Positions 17,677 to 26,984 are shown, counted from the first letter of the stretch. The stretch is 64,000 nucleotides of DNA from Herbidospora daliensis (GCF_001570585.1 NZ_BBXF01000005.1:124001-188000), one strand, 5' to 3'. The notes: generated by a model not told the origin, from the letters alone. A program made the numbers and translations.

Positions 17677-20016
17677 ATGAGGCTTTTAAGGGCCACCGCG
17701 ATCCTGGCGGTGGTGACAGGGCTTCTCGCCCTGCCCCTTCCCGCCGCCGCAGACACCTGGTCGGTCGTCGAGGTCGACGGCGGATACCGGGTGACGTTGA
17801 CGCTGGACGAACCCCTGCCCGTCCGGAACGCCGCCCCCGAGCTGGCGGTCGACGGAGAATCACTCGGATACGCCACCGAGAGCGCCGACGGTCACACCCT
17901 GACCCTGCTCACCGACGATCCGCGCGCCGCCGGGGCGCAGCGGGTCGAGGTCGCCTGGAACGGCGTCACCGAGTCGGCGGCGCAGGTCAGGTCGCGGGCG
18001 ATCTACACCCCGCCGGCCGACCCGCAGCCGACGACCATCCCGACCGACCCGGCCGTGCCGGGACCGTTCCCGGTCACCGAGACCGACTACGACCTGGGCG
18101 CGCAGGCCATCGCCCTGGAAGGGCTCGGCGGGCGGCTCGGCGAACTGAAGGCGCGCGTCTACGCGCCCACGGGCGCGGCCGGCCGGCGTCCGCTGGTGCT
18201 GTTCCTGCACGGACGGCACTCCGCCTGCTACGACGCCGTGACCCGGCGCACCAGCAACAACGCCTGGCCGTGCCCCGCGCCGCAGATCCCCATCGACAGC
18301 TACTCCGGCTACAAGGGCCCGGCCGACGCCCTGGCCAGCCACGGCTACATCGTGGTGTCGGTCAGCGCCAACGCGGTCAACGCCTTCGACGCCAACTTCT
18401 CCGAGGACCGGGGCGCGCTGGCGCGCGGCGAGGTCGTCATGCGGCACCTCGACCTGATCAACGAGGCCGAGAAGGGCAAGGGCGACGCCCAGCTGGTCTC
18501 CCTGTTCAAGGGCCGCGTCGACCTCGACAACGTCGGGCTGATGGGCCACTCGCGCGGCGGCGAGGGCGTCGCGAAGGCGGTGCTGATGAACGCCGGACGG
18601 GCCAAGCCGTACGGCATCCGCGCCGTGCTGCCGCTCGCGCCGACCGACTTCGCGCGGGCCTCGCTGCCCGGCATCCCGACGCTGACGATCCTGCCGTACT
18701 GCGACGGCGACGTGTCGAACCAGCAGGGCCAGCACTTCTACGACGACTCCCTGTACGCCGTCCCCGGCGACACCGCCTTCCGCTCGGTCCAGATGGTCAT
18801 GGGCACCGACCACAACTTCTTCAACACCGAGTGGACGCCCGGCGTCGCCACCGCCCCCGCCTCCGACGACTGGTCGAACAACAACGACCCCGTCTGCGGC
18901 AACCGGGCCCCCTCCCGCCTGTCGGCGAGTGAGCAGTACGCCGTCGGCACCGCCCTGATGGCCGGCTTCTTCCGGCTCGTCCAGGGCCAGGAGACGGCGT
19001 TGCTGCCGCTGTTCGACGGCAGCAACAAGACGGTCGCCTCGACCGGCCGCGCCGTCGTCTACTCGGTCGCCCAGGCCCCGGCCGCCAGCCGGATCGACGT
19101 CGACACCTTCGCCGGGTCGACCATCTCCACGGTCTCCGGCGGCGCGACCGGCGTCGTCTGCGCCAGCATGCTCGACCGCTCCCCGCAGAGCGGGCTGCCG
19201 TCGTGCGCGACGAAGCTGACCACCTCGCAGGCGCCGTCGTGGACCCCCGCGACGTACCTGCCGAACGCGGCGGCGACCTCGCTGATGCGGTTCGCCTGGA
19301 CCGACACCACCGGGAAGCTGACCGTCACGCTGCCCGAGCGGAACGTCTCCAAGGCCGAGTACCTGACCTTCCGGGTGGCCCGCGACGAGAACGTCCCGGC
19401 GGCCCAGCCGCTCGACCTCTCCCTCACCCTGGTCGACGGCCGCGACCGCAGCGTCACCGTGCCGGTCTCCTCGCTGAGCACCGCGCTGGAGGCGCTGCCG
19501 GGCCTGGCCTCGCCGCTGCCGAAGACGTGGTTGCGGGCGGTCCGCCTGCCGCTGTCGGGGCTCAGCGGCATCGACAAGAAGGACGTCAAGGAGGTGTCGC
19601 TGACCGGCGCCTCGCCGACCGGCGGCGTCTACCTGGCCGACCTGTCGTTCACCCGCTACCGCGTCGGCGAGGAGACCATCGCCGCGCTGCCGCAGGTGTC
19701 GGTCGGCGACGTGACCGTGGCCGAGGGGAACGCGGCGGGCACGGCGACGATCCCCGTGACGCTGTCGCGGGTCTCCGACCGGCCGGTGACGGTGTCGGTG
19801 CAGGCCATCCAGGCCGGCACCAACCCGGTGATCACCTCGCTGGCGGCCTCGCTCACCATCCCGGCGGGGCAGACGGGCGCGACGTTCACCGTGCCCGTCG
19901 CCGGCAACACGGTGAAGGCGGCGGCCGCGCAGTCGTACCAGGTCGTGGCCGGCGTCTCGGCCGGCGCCACCATCGGCGACGGCTTCGCCCGCCTGGTCGT
20001 CACCGACGACGACTGA
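17677..20016 (+). CDS. Secreted alpha/beta hydrolase (esterase/lipase-like) with C-terminal Calx-beta-type domain
   Basis: A 779-residue exported enzyme. ATG at 17677 is preceded by an AGAGGA ribosome site and opens a classical signal peptide (MRLLRATAILAVVTGLLALP, cleaved near AAA-DTW). The catalytic domain (about 130-450) has LFLHGRHSACYD for the oxyanion region, the nucleophile motif GHSRGGEG, and MGTDHNFFNTEW, which may carry the catalytic His. Cysteines suggest disulfides. A middle beta-rich region follows, and the last roughly 95 residues (VSVGDVTVAEGNAAGTATIP onward) look like a Calx-beta repeat, often a calcium-binding adhesion or scaffold module. The gene ends at a strong terminator shared with the convergent regulator genes. 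The substrate is unknown. Confidence 0.85.
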   Translation: MRLLRATAILAVVTGLLALPLPAAADTWSVVEVDGGYRVTLTLDEPLPVRNAAPELAVDGESLGYATESADGHTLTLLTDDPRAAGAQRVEVAWNGVTESAAQVRSRAIYTPPADPQPTTIPTDPAVPGPFPVTETDYDLGAQAIALEGLGGRLGELKARVYAPTGAAGRRPLVLFLHGRHSACYDAVTRRTSNNAWPCPAPQIPIDSYSGYKGPADALASHGYIVVSVSANAVNAFDANFSEDRGALARGEVVMRHLDLINEAEKGKGDAQLVSLFKGRVDLDNVGLMGHSRGGEGVAKAVLMNAGRAKPYGIRAVLPLAPTDFARASLPGIPTLTILPYCDGDVSNQQGQHFYDDSLYAVPGDTAFRSVQMVMGTDHNFFNTEWTPGVATAPASDDWSNNNDPVCGNRAPSRLSASEQYAVGTALMAGFFRLVQGQETALLPLFDGSNKTVASTGRAVVYSVAQAPAASRIDVDTFAGSTISTVSGGATGVVCASMLDRSPQSGLPSCATKLTTSQAPSWTPATYLPNAAATSLMRFAWTDTTGKLTVTLPERNVSKAEYLTFRVARDENVPAAQPLDLSLTLVDGRDRSVTVPVSSLSTALEALPGLASPLPKTWLRAVRLPLSGLSGIDKKDVKEVSLTGASPTGGVYLADLSFTRYRVGEETIAALPQVSVGDVTVAEGNAAGTATIPVTLSRVSDRPVTVSVQAIQAGTNPVITSLAASLTIPAGQTGATFTVPVAGNTVKAAAAQSYQVVAGVSAGATIGDGFARLVVTDDD

Positions 20017-20020
20017 CCGA

Positions 20021-20059
20021 GTGCCTCCGCCCGGCGGTGGGAACGCCGGGCGGAGGCAC
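20021..20059. terminator. Bidirectional intrinsic terminator
   Basis: A perfect 16-bp stem, GTGCCTCCGCCCGGCG at 20021 with its complement at 20044-20059, encloses a 7-base loop between two convergent transcription units. There is no clear T-run, as is common in actinomycetes. It sits 5 bases after the esterase stop and 47 bases from the end of the response-regulator gene, so it can serve both strands. Confidence 0.85.
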
Positions 20060-20105
20060 TTCCCAGCATCGGGCACCCGCGTATAGGCCCGGTATAGGCC
20101 AGGTC

Positions 20106-20699
20106 TCAGAGCCAGCCGCGCGACCGGGCCGTGCCGACCGCCTCGGCCCGGTTGCGGGCCCCCGTCTTGCCGATGGCCGACGACAGGTAGTTGCGCACCG
20201 TGCCCTCGGTGAGGAACAACGAGCGGGCGATGTCGGCGACGCTCGCCCCGCCGTCGGCCGCGCGCAGCACGTCGCACTCGCGTACGGTCAGCGGGCTCGC
20301 CCCCACCGTCAGCGCCGTCACCGCGAGCTTCGGGTCGACCACCCGCTCGCCCGCCATCACCCGCCGGACGGCGTCGGCCAGCTCGGCGGCGGGCGCGTCC
20401 TTCACCACGAACCCGGCCACCCCGGCGTCGAGCGCGCGGCGCAGGTAGCCGGGACGGCCGAACGTGGTCACCACGACCACCCGCACGCCGGTGAGCCGCT
20501 CGGCGACCTCCAGGCCCGTCAGGCCCGGCATCTCGATGTCGAGCAGCACCACGTCGGGCCGGTGCGCGGCCACCGAGGCGAGCACCTCGTCGCCCCGGGC
20601 CACCTCGGCCACCACCTCGATGTCGGGTTCGAGGCCGAGCAGCGCGGCCAGGCCGCCCCGCACGAGGTCCTGGTCGTCGGCGATGAGCACGCGGATCAC
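20106..20699 (-). CDS. NarL/FixJ-type response regulator
   Basis: A 197-residue two-component response regulator. The receiver domain begins VIRVLIADDQDLVRGGLAAL with the acidic pair, the phospho-acceptor Asp in VVLLDIEMPG and the conserved Lys in VVKDAPA. The C-terminal LuxR-type HTH includes LTVRECDVLRAADGGASVAD and LFLTEGTVRNYLSSAIGKTG. Its GTG start overlaps the kinase stop as GTGA, so the pair is translationally coupled. It is the last gene of the ATPase-permease-kinase-regulator operon and most likely controls that exporter. Confidence 0.93.
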   Translation of the reverse strand: MIRVLIADDQDLVRGGLAALLGLEPDIEVVAEVARGDEVLASVAAHRPDVVLLDIEMPGLTGLEVAERLTGVRVVVVTTFGRPGYLRRALDAGVAGFVVKDAPAAELADAVRRVMAGERVVDPKLAVTALTVGASPLTVRECDVLRAADGGASVADIARSLFLTEGTVRNYLSSAIGKTGARNRAEAVGTARSRGWL

Positions 20700-21748
20700 G
20701 GCACCTCCACCCGCAGCCGGTAGCCGCCCTCCTCGCGGGCGCCGGCCTCCAGGGTGCCACCGGCCGCCTCGACCCGCTCGGCCAGGCCCAGCAGCCCGGT
20801 GCCGGGCCCCGCCCCCGGGCCGGCCCGGCCGTCGTCGGAGACCTCCAGCGACCGCTCGCCGAGGGTGATCCAGCACCGGGTGGCCCCGCTGTGCCGCAGC
20901 ACGTTGGTCACCGCCTCCCGGACGACCCAGGCGAGCAGCGACTCGGACCCGGGCGGGACGGGGCCCGCGCCCGTGACGGTCAGCCCGATCCCGGCCAGGT
21001 CGAGCGCCGCCCGCGCGTTGGCCAGCTCCTCCGCCAGCGACACCGCGCGGTATCCGGCGACCGCGTCGCGCACGTCGTCGAGGGCCTGGCGGGCGGTGCG
21101 CTCGACCCCGCCCATCTCCTCGGCGGCCCGCGCCGGGTCGGTCGCGGCCAGCCGGGCGGCGAGCTGGCTGCGGATGGTGATCGAGGTCAGCGTGTGGCCG
21201 AGGATGTCGTGCAGGTCGCGGGCGAACCGCAGCCGCTCGTTCTCCACCGCGAGCCGCTCGCTCTCGGCCGTGGCCCGGCTGAGCCGCATGATCAGCTCCC
21301 GCATGTGGACGAGCGCCCGCACCGCCCCCGCCTCCAGCGTCATCGCCAGCGGCACCCACCACACGAACCCCTCACCGGACGCGGCCAGCGTCGCGACGGT
21401 CGCCCCCAGCGTCACCACGAACCCGGCCGCGAACAACAGCGGGCGCAGCGTGCCCAGCACGGAGATGACGAGCACGAACGCGGTGTACGCCCACGGCGCC
21501 CCCAGCAGCGGGCAGAGCGCCCCCGCCGCGACCAGCAGCACCACGACGCTCCACGGGGCGGGCCCGCCGACGCCCATGACCCGCCACATGACCCGCCCCC
21601 AGCAGAGGGCGAACACGCAGACCAGAGCCATGACGAGGACGAGCTCGGCGGGCCCGCGCGTCTGGAACGCCACCCACAGCGGCCAGACCAGCACGAGCAG
21701 CCACACCTGGGAGGCCAGCCGCGCGACGGTCAGCGCCCCGCGGCTCAC
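20696..21748 (-). CDS. Sensor histidine kinase (HisKA_3 / DesK-like)
   Basis: A 350-residue membrane kinase. Four or five hydrophobic segments (about residues 8-120) lack a large extracellular loop, suggesting it senses within the membrane. The dimerisation and phosphotransfer box reads FARDLHDILGHTLTSITI with the phospho-accepting His. The ATPase domain has VVREAVTNVLRHSG as N-box and a GTGLLGLAERV G-box. Its GTG start overlaps the permease stop (GTGA); another GTG lies 6 bases upstream. The operon resembles the DesKR and LiaRS-like systems linked to ABC exporters that respond to membrane stress. Confidence 0.92.
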   Translation of the reverse strand: MSRGALTVARLASQVWLLVLVWPLWVAFQTRGPAELVLVMALVCVFALCWGRVMWRVMGVGGPAPWSVVVLLVAAGALCPLLGAPWAYTAFVLVISVLGTLRPLLFAAGFVVTLGATVATLAASGEGFVWWVPLAMTLEAGAVRALVHMRELIMRLSRATAESERLAVENERLRFARDLHDILGHTLTSITIRSQLAARLAATDPARAAEEMGGVERTARQALDDVRDAVAGYRAVSLAEELANARAALDLAGIGLTVTGAGPVPPGSESLLAWVVREAVTNVLRHSGATRCWITLGERSLEVSDDGRAGPGAGPGTGLLGLAERVEAAGGTLEAGAREEGGYRLRVEVP

Positions 21749-22452
21749 CTCCACCCGGCGCTCCGGTACCGCCACACCCCGAGCAGCACGAACAGCGCCG
21801 TCCACCCCGCGAGCACCAGCACCGACGTCGCGGTCGGCGGCAGCCCGTCGAGCGCCCGCCAGCCCAGCGACCCCGCCTGATAGGCCGGGCTGTACTCCGC
21901 GAGCGTGCGCAGCCCCTCGGGCATGCGCGACACCGGCAACCACAACCCGCCGAGCACCGCCGTCACGAAGTAGACGACCATCATGGCGATGTTGGCCGAC
22001 TGGCCCTTCAGCGAGTAGCCGAACGCCACCCCCAGCGCCGCGAACGGCACCACCCCGGCCCAGATCAGCGGCGGCAGCGCCAGCCAGGTCGCGGGGGGCA
22101 GCCGCACGCCGCCCAGCAGCGCCCCGGCGGCCAGCACGATCACCACGCTCGGCAGCACGGCCAGCATGCCGCCTGCCAGCTTGGCCACGATGTAGCCGTG
22201 GGCGGGCAGCGGCGTGACGGCCAGCTGCCGCAACCAGCCGCCCGACCGCTCCAGCGCGATGGCCCCGCCGATGAACAACGCGCCGCCCATCGCGCCGTAC
22301 GTCGCCATCGACACCATCGACACCGGCCCCGAGGCCAGGTCGAGCAGCTTGGTCCACAGGAGGTAGAGCAGCACCGGGAAGCCGGCCAGGAAGACCAGGT
22401 TGACCGGGCTGGACAGGGCGCGCCGCACCTCGAACCGCAGGAAGGACCGCAT
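21745..22452 (-). CDS. ABC-2 type exporter permease
   Basis: A 235-residue integral membrane protein with about six hydrophobic segments, starting MRSFLRFEVRRALSSPVNLV, the usual ABC-2 N-terminus. It contains an ALERSGGWLRQLAVTPLPAH coupling-helix motif typical of drug and lipid exporters. Its ATG overlaps the ATPase stop as ATGA and its stop overlaps the kinase start. With the ATPase it forms a half-transporter dimer; the cargo is unknown. Linkage to a two-component system suggests defence against a membrane-active agent. Confidence 0.92.
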   Translation of the reverse strand: MRSFLRFEVRRALSSPVNLVFLAGFPVLLYLLWTKLLDLASGPVSMVSMATYGAMGGALFIGGAIALERSGGWLRQLAVTPLPAHGYIVAKLAGGMLAVLPSVVIVLAAGALLGGVRLPPATWLALPPLIWAGVVPFAALGVAFGYSLKGQSANIAMMVVYFVTAVLGGLWLPVSRMPEGLRTLAEYSPAYQAGSLGWRALDGLPPTATSVLVLAGWTALFVLLGVWRYRSAGWR

Positions 22453-23303
22453 CAGGCCCCCTTCCCGGTCAGGCTGACGAACGCGCTCTCCAGGTCGGCC
22501 CCCGACGTGCGCACGTTCCGCGCGTCGCCGAACCCGGCGAACAAGGCGCGGAGCGTCGCGTCGGAGTCGCCGGTCCGCAGCACGGCGGTCGCCCCCTCGA
22601 CCACGACGTCGTGGACGCCGGGCAGGGCCCGCAGGCCGGGTTCGTCCATCGTATCGAGGGTGAGCCGGACCTCCGTGCCCCCGACCAGCGCCTTGATCTC
22701 CTCGACCGGCCCGTCGGCGACGACCCGGCCGCCCGCCAGCAGCACCACCCGGTCGGCGTGGTCGTCGGCCTCGGCCAGGTAGTGGGTGGCGAACACGACC
22801 GTGCGGTCGCGGACCCGCCGCCACAACGCCCGGCGCGCGTCGACGTCGAGCCCGACCGTGGGCTCGTCGAGGATCAGCAGCCGGGGGTCGCCCGCCAGCG
22901 CGAGGGCGAACCGCACGAGCTGCCGCTGCCCGCCCGACAACCCCGCCACACGGCGTCCGGCCAGCGCTTCGAGCTCGGGGTCGGCCAGGATCGACGGCGT
23001 GGGATACATCCCGGCCACCGCCGCCACCAGGTCGCCGACCCGGACGTCGTCGGGCAGCCCGGCGTCCTGCAGCAGCACCCCGACGCGCCCGGCGGCCAGC
23101 GCCTCGCGGGGCGGGCGACCGAGCAGCCGGGCGGCGCCCGAGTCGGGGGCGAGCAGCCCGAGCGCGATCGACAACAACGTGGTCTTCCCGGCCCCGTTGG
23201 GGCCGAGCAGGGCGACCTTCTCGCCCTCGCCGACGCGCAGGCTCACGCCGTCGAGCGCGGTGAGGGCGCCGTACTTCTTCGTCAGTCCGGTGAGTTCCAG
23301 CAT
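22452..23303 (-). CDS. ABC transporter ATP-binding protein
   Basis: A 283-residue ATPase with Walker A GPNGAGKTT, a Q-loop in VGVLLQDAGLP, signature LSGGQRQL, Walker B LLILDEP and the switch His in FATHYLAEADD. A C-terminal extension of about 80 residues is typical of drug-exporter ATPases. It is the first gene of a four-gene operon (ATPase, permease, kinase, regulator) in which each junction overlaps by one to four bases, so the parts are made in fixed ratio. Confidence 0.94.
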   Translation of the reverse strand: MLELTGLTKKYGALTALDGVSLRVGEGEKVALLGPNGAGKTTLLSIALGLLAPDSGAARLLGRPPREALAAGRVGVLLQDAGLPDDVRVGDLVAAVAGMYPTPSILADPELEALAGRRVAGLSGGQRQLVRFALALAGDPRLLILDEPTVGLDVDARRALWRRVRDRTVVFATHYLAEADDHADRVVLLAGGRVVADGPVEEIKALVGGTEVRLTLDTMDEPGLRALPGVHDVVVEGATAVLRTGDSDATLRALFAGFGDARNVRTSGADLESAFVSLTGKGA

Positions 23304-23373
23304 GCGCCCAGCCTCGCCGCGAGGGCCCGGCCGCCTGTAGTGCCGCCGATCAGCCCGGACGGCATGACGGATG

Positions 23374-23972
23374 TCATACGGGCAGGAACTCCACGATCTG
23401 CCGGTCGCCCAGCGGGATGACCGCGCCCCTCCTCAGCCCCGCCCCTCGGGCCAGGCCGGTCAGCTGGCCGACGTCGCGTTCGCGGCCCAGTCGTAGGCCG
23501 CGGCGACCTCGCCGACCTCCCGCGCGCCCATGGCCGCGTCGAACGAGGCGGCCAGGTCGGGCTGGGCGGCGAGGTCCTCCCAGAAGCCGCGGCCGAACCG
23601 CCGGGGGAAGGCGGCCTCGCCGGTGCGGACCGTGTGGAGCAGCTCCGTCGCGCACAGGTCGGCGCGGCCGATGGCGCCCGTCAGGTCGAGCATGCTCCGG
23701 ACCCGCTCGGGGTGGTCGTCGCGCAGCCACTGCCCGTCGTCGGTCAGCGTGTAGGAACCCTGCTCGCGGCTCAGGAAACCGGCCGTGACCAGGTGGTCGA
23801 GGACGCGCACGAGCGGGTCTTCGGCGACCCCGAGCCGGTCGGCCAGCGCCGGCCCGGTCGTGACCCCGGCCGTGATCTCGTCGGCGACCCGCAGCGTGGC
23901 CGCGACCCGCAGGGCCATCGGGGTGTAGAGGTCGGCGGCCTGCCACAGCCGGCCGCCCCAGGGCTCCGTCAT
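23374..23972 (-). pseudogene. O-methyltransferase gene with catalytic domain deleted
   Basis: ATG at 23972 opens the dimerisation and winged-helix part of a small-molecule O-methyltransferase (ADLYTPMALRVAATLRVADE, LADRLGVAEDPLVRVLDHLV, YTLTDDGQWLRDD), which runs normally to about residue 160. It then leaves the family pattern at YDWAANATSAS and stops at 23460. In a shifted frame the downstream DNA encodes a typical family C-terminus, LTGLARGAGLRRGAVIPLGD then RQIVEFLPV, stopping at 23374. The entire SAM-binding domain is missing, so an internal deletion of about 500 bp has joined the two ends out of frame. It lies 20 bp after the FAH-family gene, as the last member of that operon. Confidence 0.8.
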
Positions 23973-23992
23973 CGTGCTCTCCTCTCGTCGGT

Positions 23993-24859
23993 TCAGAAGC
24001 CTGGCATGTTCGCCTTCCCGGCGACGACCGTGCTGGTGAGGGTGCCGACCTCGGAGATCGTGATGGTGATCTCGTCGCCCGCGCGCAGCGTGAACGGCAA
24101 CTCGGGCACCAGGCAGGTGCCGGTCGCCAGGATCACCCCGTCGGGGAAGACGTCCTCGCGGAACAGGTAGCCGGCCAGGTCGTCGAGCCGGCGGTGCAAC
24201 TGGCCCGTGCTCGCCTCGCCGTGCCAGGCACGCTCGCCGTCGCGGGTGATCGTCAGTTCGATGCCGAGCGTGTACGGGTCGGGCACCTCCCACGACGGCC
24301 GGATCGCCGGGCCGGTGGCGCAGCCGCCCAGATAGATCTTGGCCTGCGGGAGGTACAGCGGGTTCTCGCCCTCGATCGTGCGCGAGCTCATGTCGTTCAC
24401 CACGGTGTATCCGGCGATCTCGCCGTGCCGGTTGACGACCAGGCCCAGTTCCGGTTCCGGTACGTCGATCTCCGAGTCGGCCCGCACCGAGACGTGGCCG
24501 CCGTGGCCGGTCGCCCGCCAGGCCGCCGACTTGAAGAACAACTCGGGGCGGTCGGCGTCGTAGACGAGGTCGTAGACGTCGGCCGCCTTCTCGCTCTCGA
24601 CCATGCGGGCCGCCTTGGAGCGCTCGTAGGTCACCCCGGCCGCCCACACCTCCATGCGGTCGTCGAGCGGCGGGAGCAGGCGTACCGACGACCGGTCGTG
24701 GCGGGGGCCGTCGGCGGCGGCGCACCGGTCGCGCAGCTCCTCCACGGTCAGCCCGAGCAGTTCGCCGATCGTCCCGTCGATCTCCGTGAGGTGGACGCCG
24801 TCGTCGAGACCGATGGCAGGACGGCCGGTGACCGGGCCGATGAACCGCACGATGTGCAC
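23993..24859 (-). CDS. Fumarylacetoacetate hydrolase family protein
   Basis: A 288-residue FAH-fold enzyme starting at GTG behind an AAGGAG ribosome site. Metal-binding and active-site signatures are visible: DVPEPELGLVV with two acidic ligands, then GYTVVNDMSSRTIEGENPLY with the third Asp and a following PQAKIYLGGCATGPA. Relatives act on 2-keto-3-deoxy sugar acids or on 4-oxalocrotonate-like keto acids; the long insert with RPELFFKSAAW favours the sugar-acid dehydratase/hydrolase side, but I cannot decide. It lies between the esterase-like gene (30-bp gap) and the methyltransferase relic, all on one strand. Confidence 0.85.
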   Translation of the reverse strand: MHIVRFIGPVTGRPAIGLDDGVHLTEIDGTIGELLGLTVEELRDRCAAADGPRHDRSSVRLLPPLDDRMEVWAAGVTYERSKAARMVESEKAADVYDLVYDADRPELFFKSAAWRATGHGGHVSVRADSEIDVPEPELGLVVNRHGEIAGYTVVNDMSSRTIEGENPLYLPQAKIYLGGCATGPAIRPSWEVPDPYTLGIELTITRDGERAWHGEASTGQLHRRLDDLAGYLFREDVFPDGVILATGTCLVPELPFTLRAGDEITITISEVGTLTSTVVAGKANMPGF

Positions 24860-24889
24860 TATCTGCTCCTTTGGGGTGGTTCTCCGGGG

Positions 24890-26038
24890 CTATCCTCCCA
24901 AAGCCGTTCCGTCGGCGACGTGCAGGAGGGCGTCGGCGCCGTCGAGGGTGTCGGCGGCCAGCGGGAAGTAGCCCATCGGCGGGGTGGTGTCGGTGCGGGT
25001 GACCCCTGAGGGCATCGTGGTGGTCAGCCCCCACGTGGCGAACCGGCCGCCCAGCTCGGCCTCGTAGGTGCCCGCCGCCGGGTCGCCCAGGCCGAGGGCC
25101 GCGCTGCGGCCCAGGGAGGAGGCGATGAAGGCGTACCGGTCTCCCCACAGCGACGCCACGATCTCGCCGGCGCCGTGCCAGGTCGTGGAGTGCCCGCCCA
25201 GTTGCCAGGAGCTCGGGGTCTTCTTCAGGTGGAGGTTGTGGGAGAAGACCAGGGTGCGGCCCCGGCGGGACTCGGCGTCGCGGATGGCGAAGAGGTTCTC
25301 GGCCATGATGCCGTCGCGGGTGGCCAGCAGCAGGCCGATGCGCGCGCCCTGGTCGAGCGGGATCGCCGCCTGCCGGTGGTAGCGGAGCAGGGCGATGCCC
25401 GCCGTCAGGTGGGTCCTGACCCGCAACCAGGTCGCGCGCGGGGTCTGCGGCGCCCTCTCGTGCAGCCGGGCGAGCATGTCGTCGGCGAGCACCCGCGCCT
25501 TCTCGGCCTCCGGGGTCGCGCCGGGCGAGCGGGCCGCGTCCATGATGGCGTCGGTGTGGTGCCAGCGTTCGTCGTCGCCCAGCAGCCCGGCCAGGTCGAG
25601 GTCGAGGCCCAGGTGGTCGCGGGCGTGTTCGAGGTAGGCGCGCGGGCTGGGCGCGGTGGTGTTCTCGGTGGGGGCGTCGAAGCCGTGGAAGGTCAGCCGC
25701 TCCTGCGGGGGCCGGGTGGCGTTGTGCTCGCGCAGCCGGGTGACCAGGGCGCGGTTGGGCGCGAACGCGCCCCAGTCGTGGGAGAAGCCGTCGCGCATGA
25801 CGTCGTCGAGCGAGCCGGGCCCGCCCTGGACGTAGTCGTCGACGGCCAGCGCCGCGACCCGGTCGATCTCCAGGGCGATCGAGCGGAAGCCGAGGCCGGT
25901 CAGCCGGTCGAGGAACAGGTCGTTGCGCACCCACCCGAAGGCGGGCTCGCCGTGGGTCGGCTCGCCGAGGCCCAGCAGTTCACATGACGGAGGGACGAAG
26001 TCACCGATGTCCTGACTCATGTGCCGCAAGCGTAACAT
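24890..26038 (-). CDS. Erythromycin-esterase family protein
   Basis: A 382-residue protein of the EreA/EreB-like superfamily. Recognisable blocks are CELLGLGEPTHGEPAFG with the conserved Glu and His, SIALEIDRVAALAVDDYV, VVFSHNLHLKKT-like (here TLVFSHNLHLKK) and GHSTTWHGAGE. True macrolide esterases linearise the lactone, but most actinobacterial members have no proven substrate. ATG at 26038 has GGAG six bases upstream and gives MLRLRHMSQD; ATG at 26020 is the alternative. It is divergent from a TioE-type regulator across about 60 bp and is its probable target. Confidence 0.82.
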   Translation of the reverse strand: MLRLRHMSQDIGDFVPPSCELLGLGEPTHGEPAFGWVRNDLFLDRLTGLGFRSIALEIDRVAALAVDDYVQGGPGSLDDVMRDGFSHDWGAFAPNRALVTRLREHNATRPPQERLTFHGFDAPTENTTAPSPRAYLEHARDHLGLDLDLAGLLGDDERWHHTDAIMDAARSPGATPEAEKARVLADDMLARLHERAPQTPRATWLRVRTHLTAGIALLRYHRQAAIPLDQGARIGLLLATRDGIMAENLFAIRDAESRRGRTLVFSHNLHLKKTPSSWQLGGHSTTWHGAGEIVASLWGDRYAFIASSLGRSAALGLGDPAAGTYEAELGGRFATWGLTTTMPSGVTRTDTTPPMGYFPLAADTLDGADALLHVADGTALGG

Positions 26039-26099
26039 TGAAGGCTCCGTGGCGACTTTCGCGGTGTTTCCGCTGGACGAAGGGGCTGAAGTTTCAACC

Positions 26100-26984
26100 A
26101 TGCGTCCCGCCGACCTGGCCCGCGAACACGGCATCTCCCCCCAGGCGGTGCGCAACTACGAACAGGCGGGCTGCCTCCCGCCCGCCGCGCGCACCCCGAG
26201 CGGCTACCGCGTCTACACCGAGGTCCACGCGGCGGCGCTGCGCGCCTTCCTGGGGCTGGTCCCGGCGTACGGGCACGCGGCGGCGGTGCAGATCATGAAC
26301 GCCGTCCACGACGACCGGCTCGACGACGCGCTGGCCCTGATCGACGCGGGCCACGCCCAGCTGATCCGCGACCGGGAGACGCTCGACGCGGTGCGCGGAG
26401 CCGTCCACCACCTGACGGAGGGACCGGCGCGGCCCGGCGCGCGCGGCATCGGCGCGCTCGCGCGCCGGCTCGCGGTCACCCCGGCCACGCTGCGGAAATG
26501 GGAGGAGGCCGGGATCCTCGACCCGGCCCGCGACCCGGCCACCGGATACCGGGTCTTCCGCGCCGACGACGTCCGCGACGCCGAACTCGCCCACCTGCTC
26601 CGGCGCGGCGGCCACCCGCTGACGCGCATCGCGACGGTGGTGCGGCAGGTCCGCACGGCGGGCGGCGCCGGGTCGCTCGCCCGCGCCCTGGACGACTGGC
26701 GGCGCCGCCTCACCGGCAGGGGGCTGGCCACGCTGCACGCGGCGGCGCGGCTCAGCTCCTACCTGTCACTTGTGGAAGCGCAGGACGCGCCTCTCGACCA
26801 GCCCGAGGAGCACGTCGCACACCTTGCCGAGGGTGGCGAGCAGCACGATGGCCATCAGCAGGATGTCGGTCCGGCCGGTGTTCTGGCTGTCGGTGAGCAG
26901 GAAGCCCAGGCCCATCGACGAGGCGATCAGCTCGGCCGCGACCAGGAACAACCAGCCCTGGGCCAGCGCGAGCCGCAGTCCTGA
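26100..26984 (+). CDS. TioE-type MerR-family regulator with 3' run-on
   Basis: A 294-residue frame. Residues 1-223 form a double-HTH MerR protein of the TioE type: MRPADLAREHGISPQAVRNY, YEQAGCLPPAARTPSGYRVY, then a second HTH with LARRLAVTPATLRKWEEAGI. The family usually ends near the ARLSSYLSL sequence at about 26770. Here no stop follows, and the frame continues 72 residues through DNA antisense to the 3' end of the convergent ABC permease gene, giving a Gln/Glu/His-rich tail (VEAQDAPLDQPEEHVAHLAE onward). The tail is probably an accident of stop loss. ATG at 26100 is chosen because it starts the HTH. Confidence 0.82.
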   Translation: MRPADLAREHGISPQAVRNYEQAGCLPPAARTPSGYRVYTEVHAAALRAFLGLVPAYGHAAAVQIMNAVHDDRLDDALALIDAGHAQLIRDRETLDAVRGAVHHLTEGPARPGARGIGALARRLAVTPATLRKWEEAGILDPARDPATGYRVFRADDVRDAELAHLLRRGGHPLTRIATVVRQVRTAGGAGSLARALDDWRRRLTGRGLATLHAAARLSSYLSLVEAQDAPLDQPEEHVAHLAEGGEQHDGHQQDVGPAGVLAVGEQEAQAHRRGDQLGRDQEQPALGQREPQS

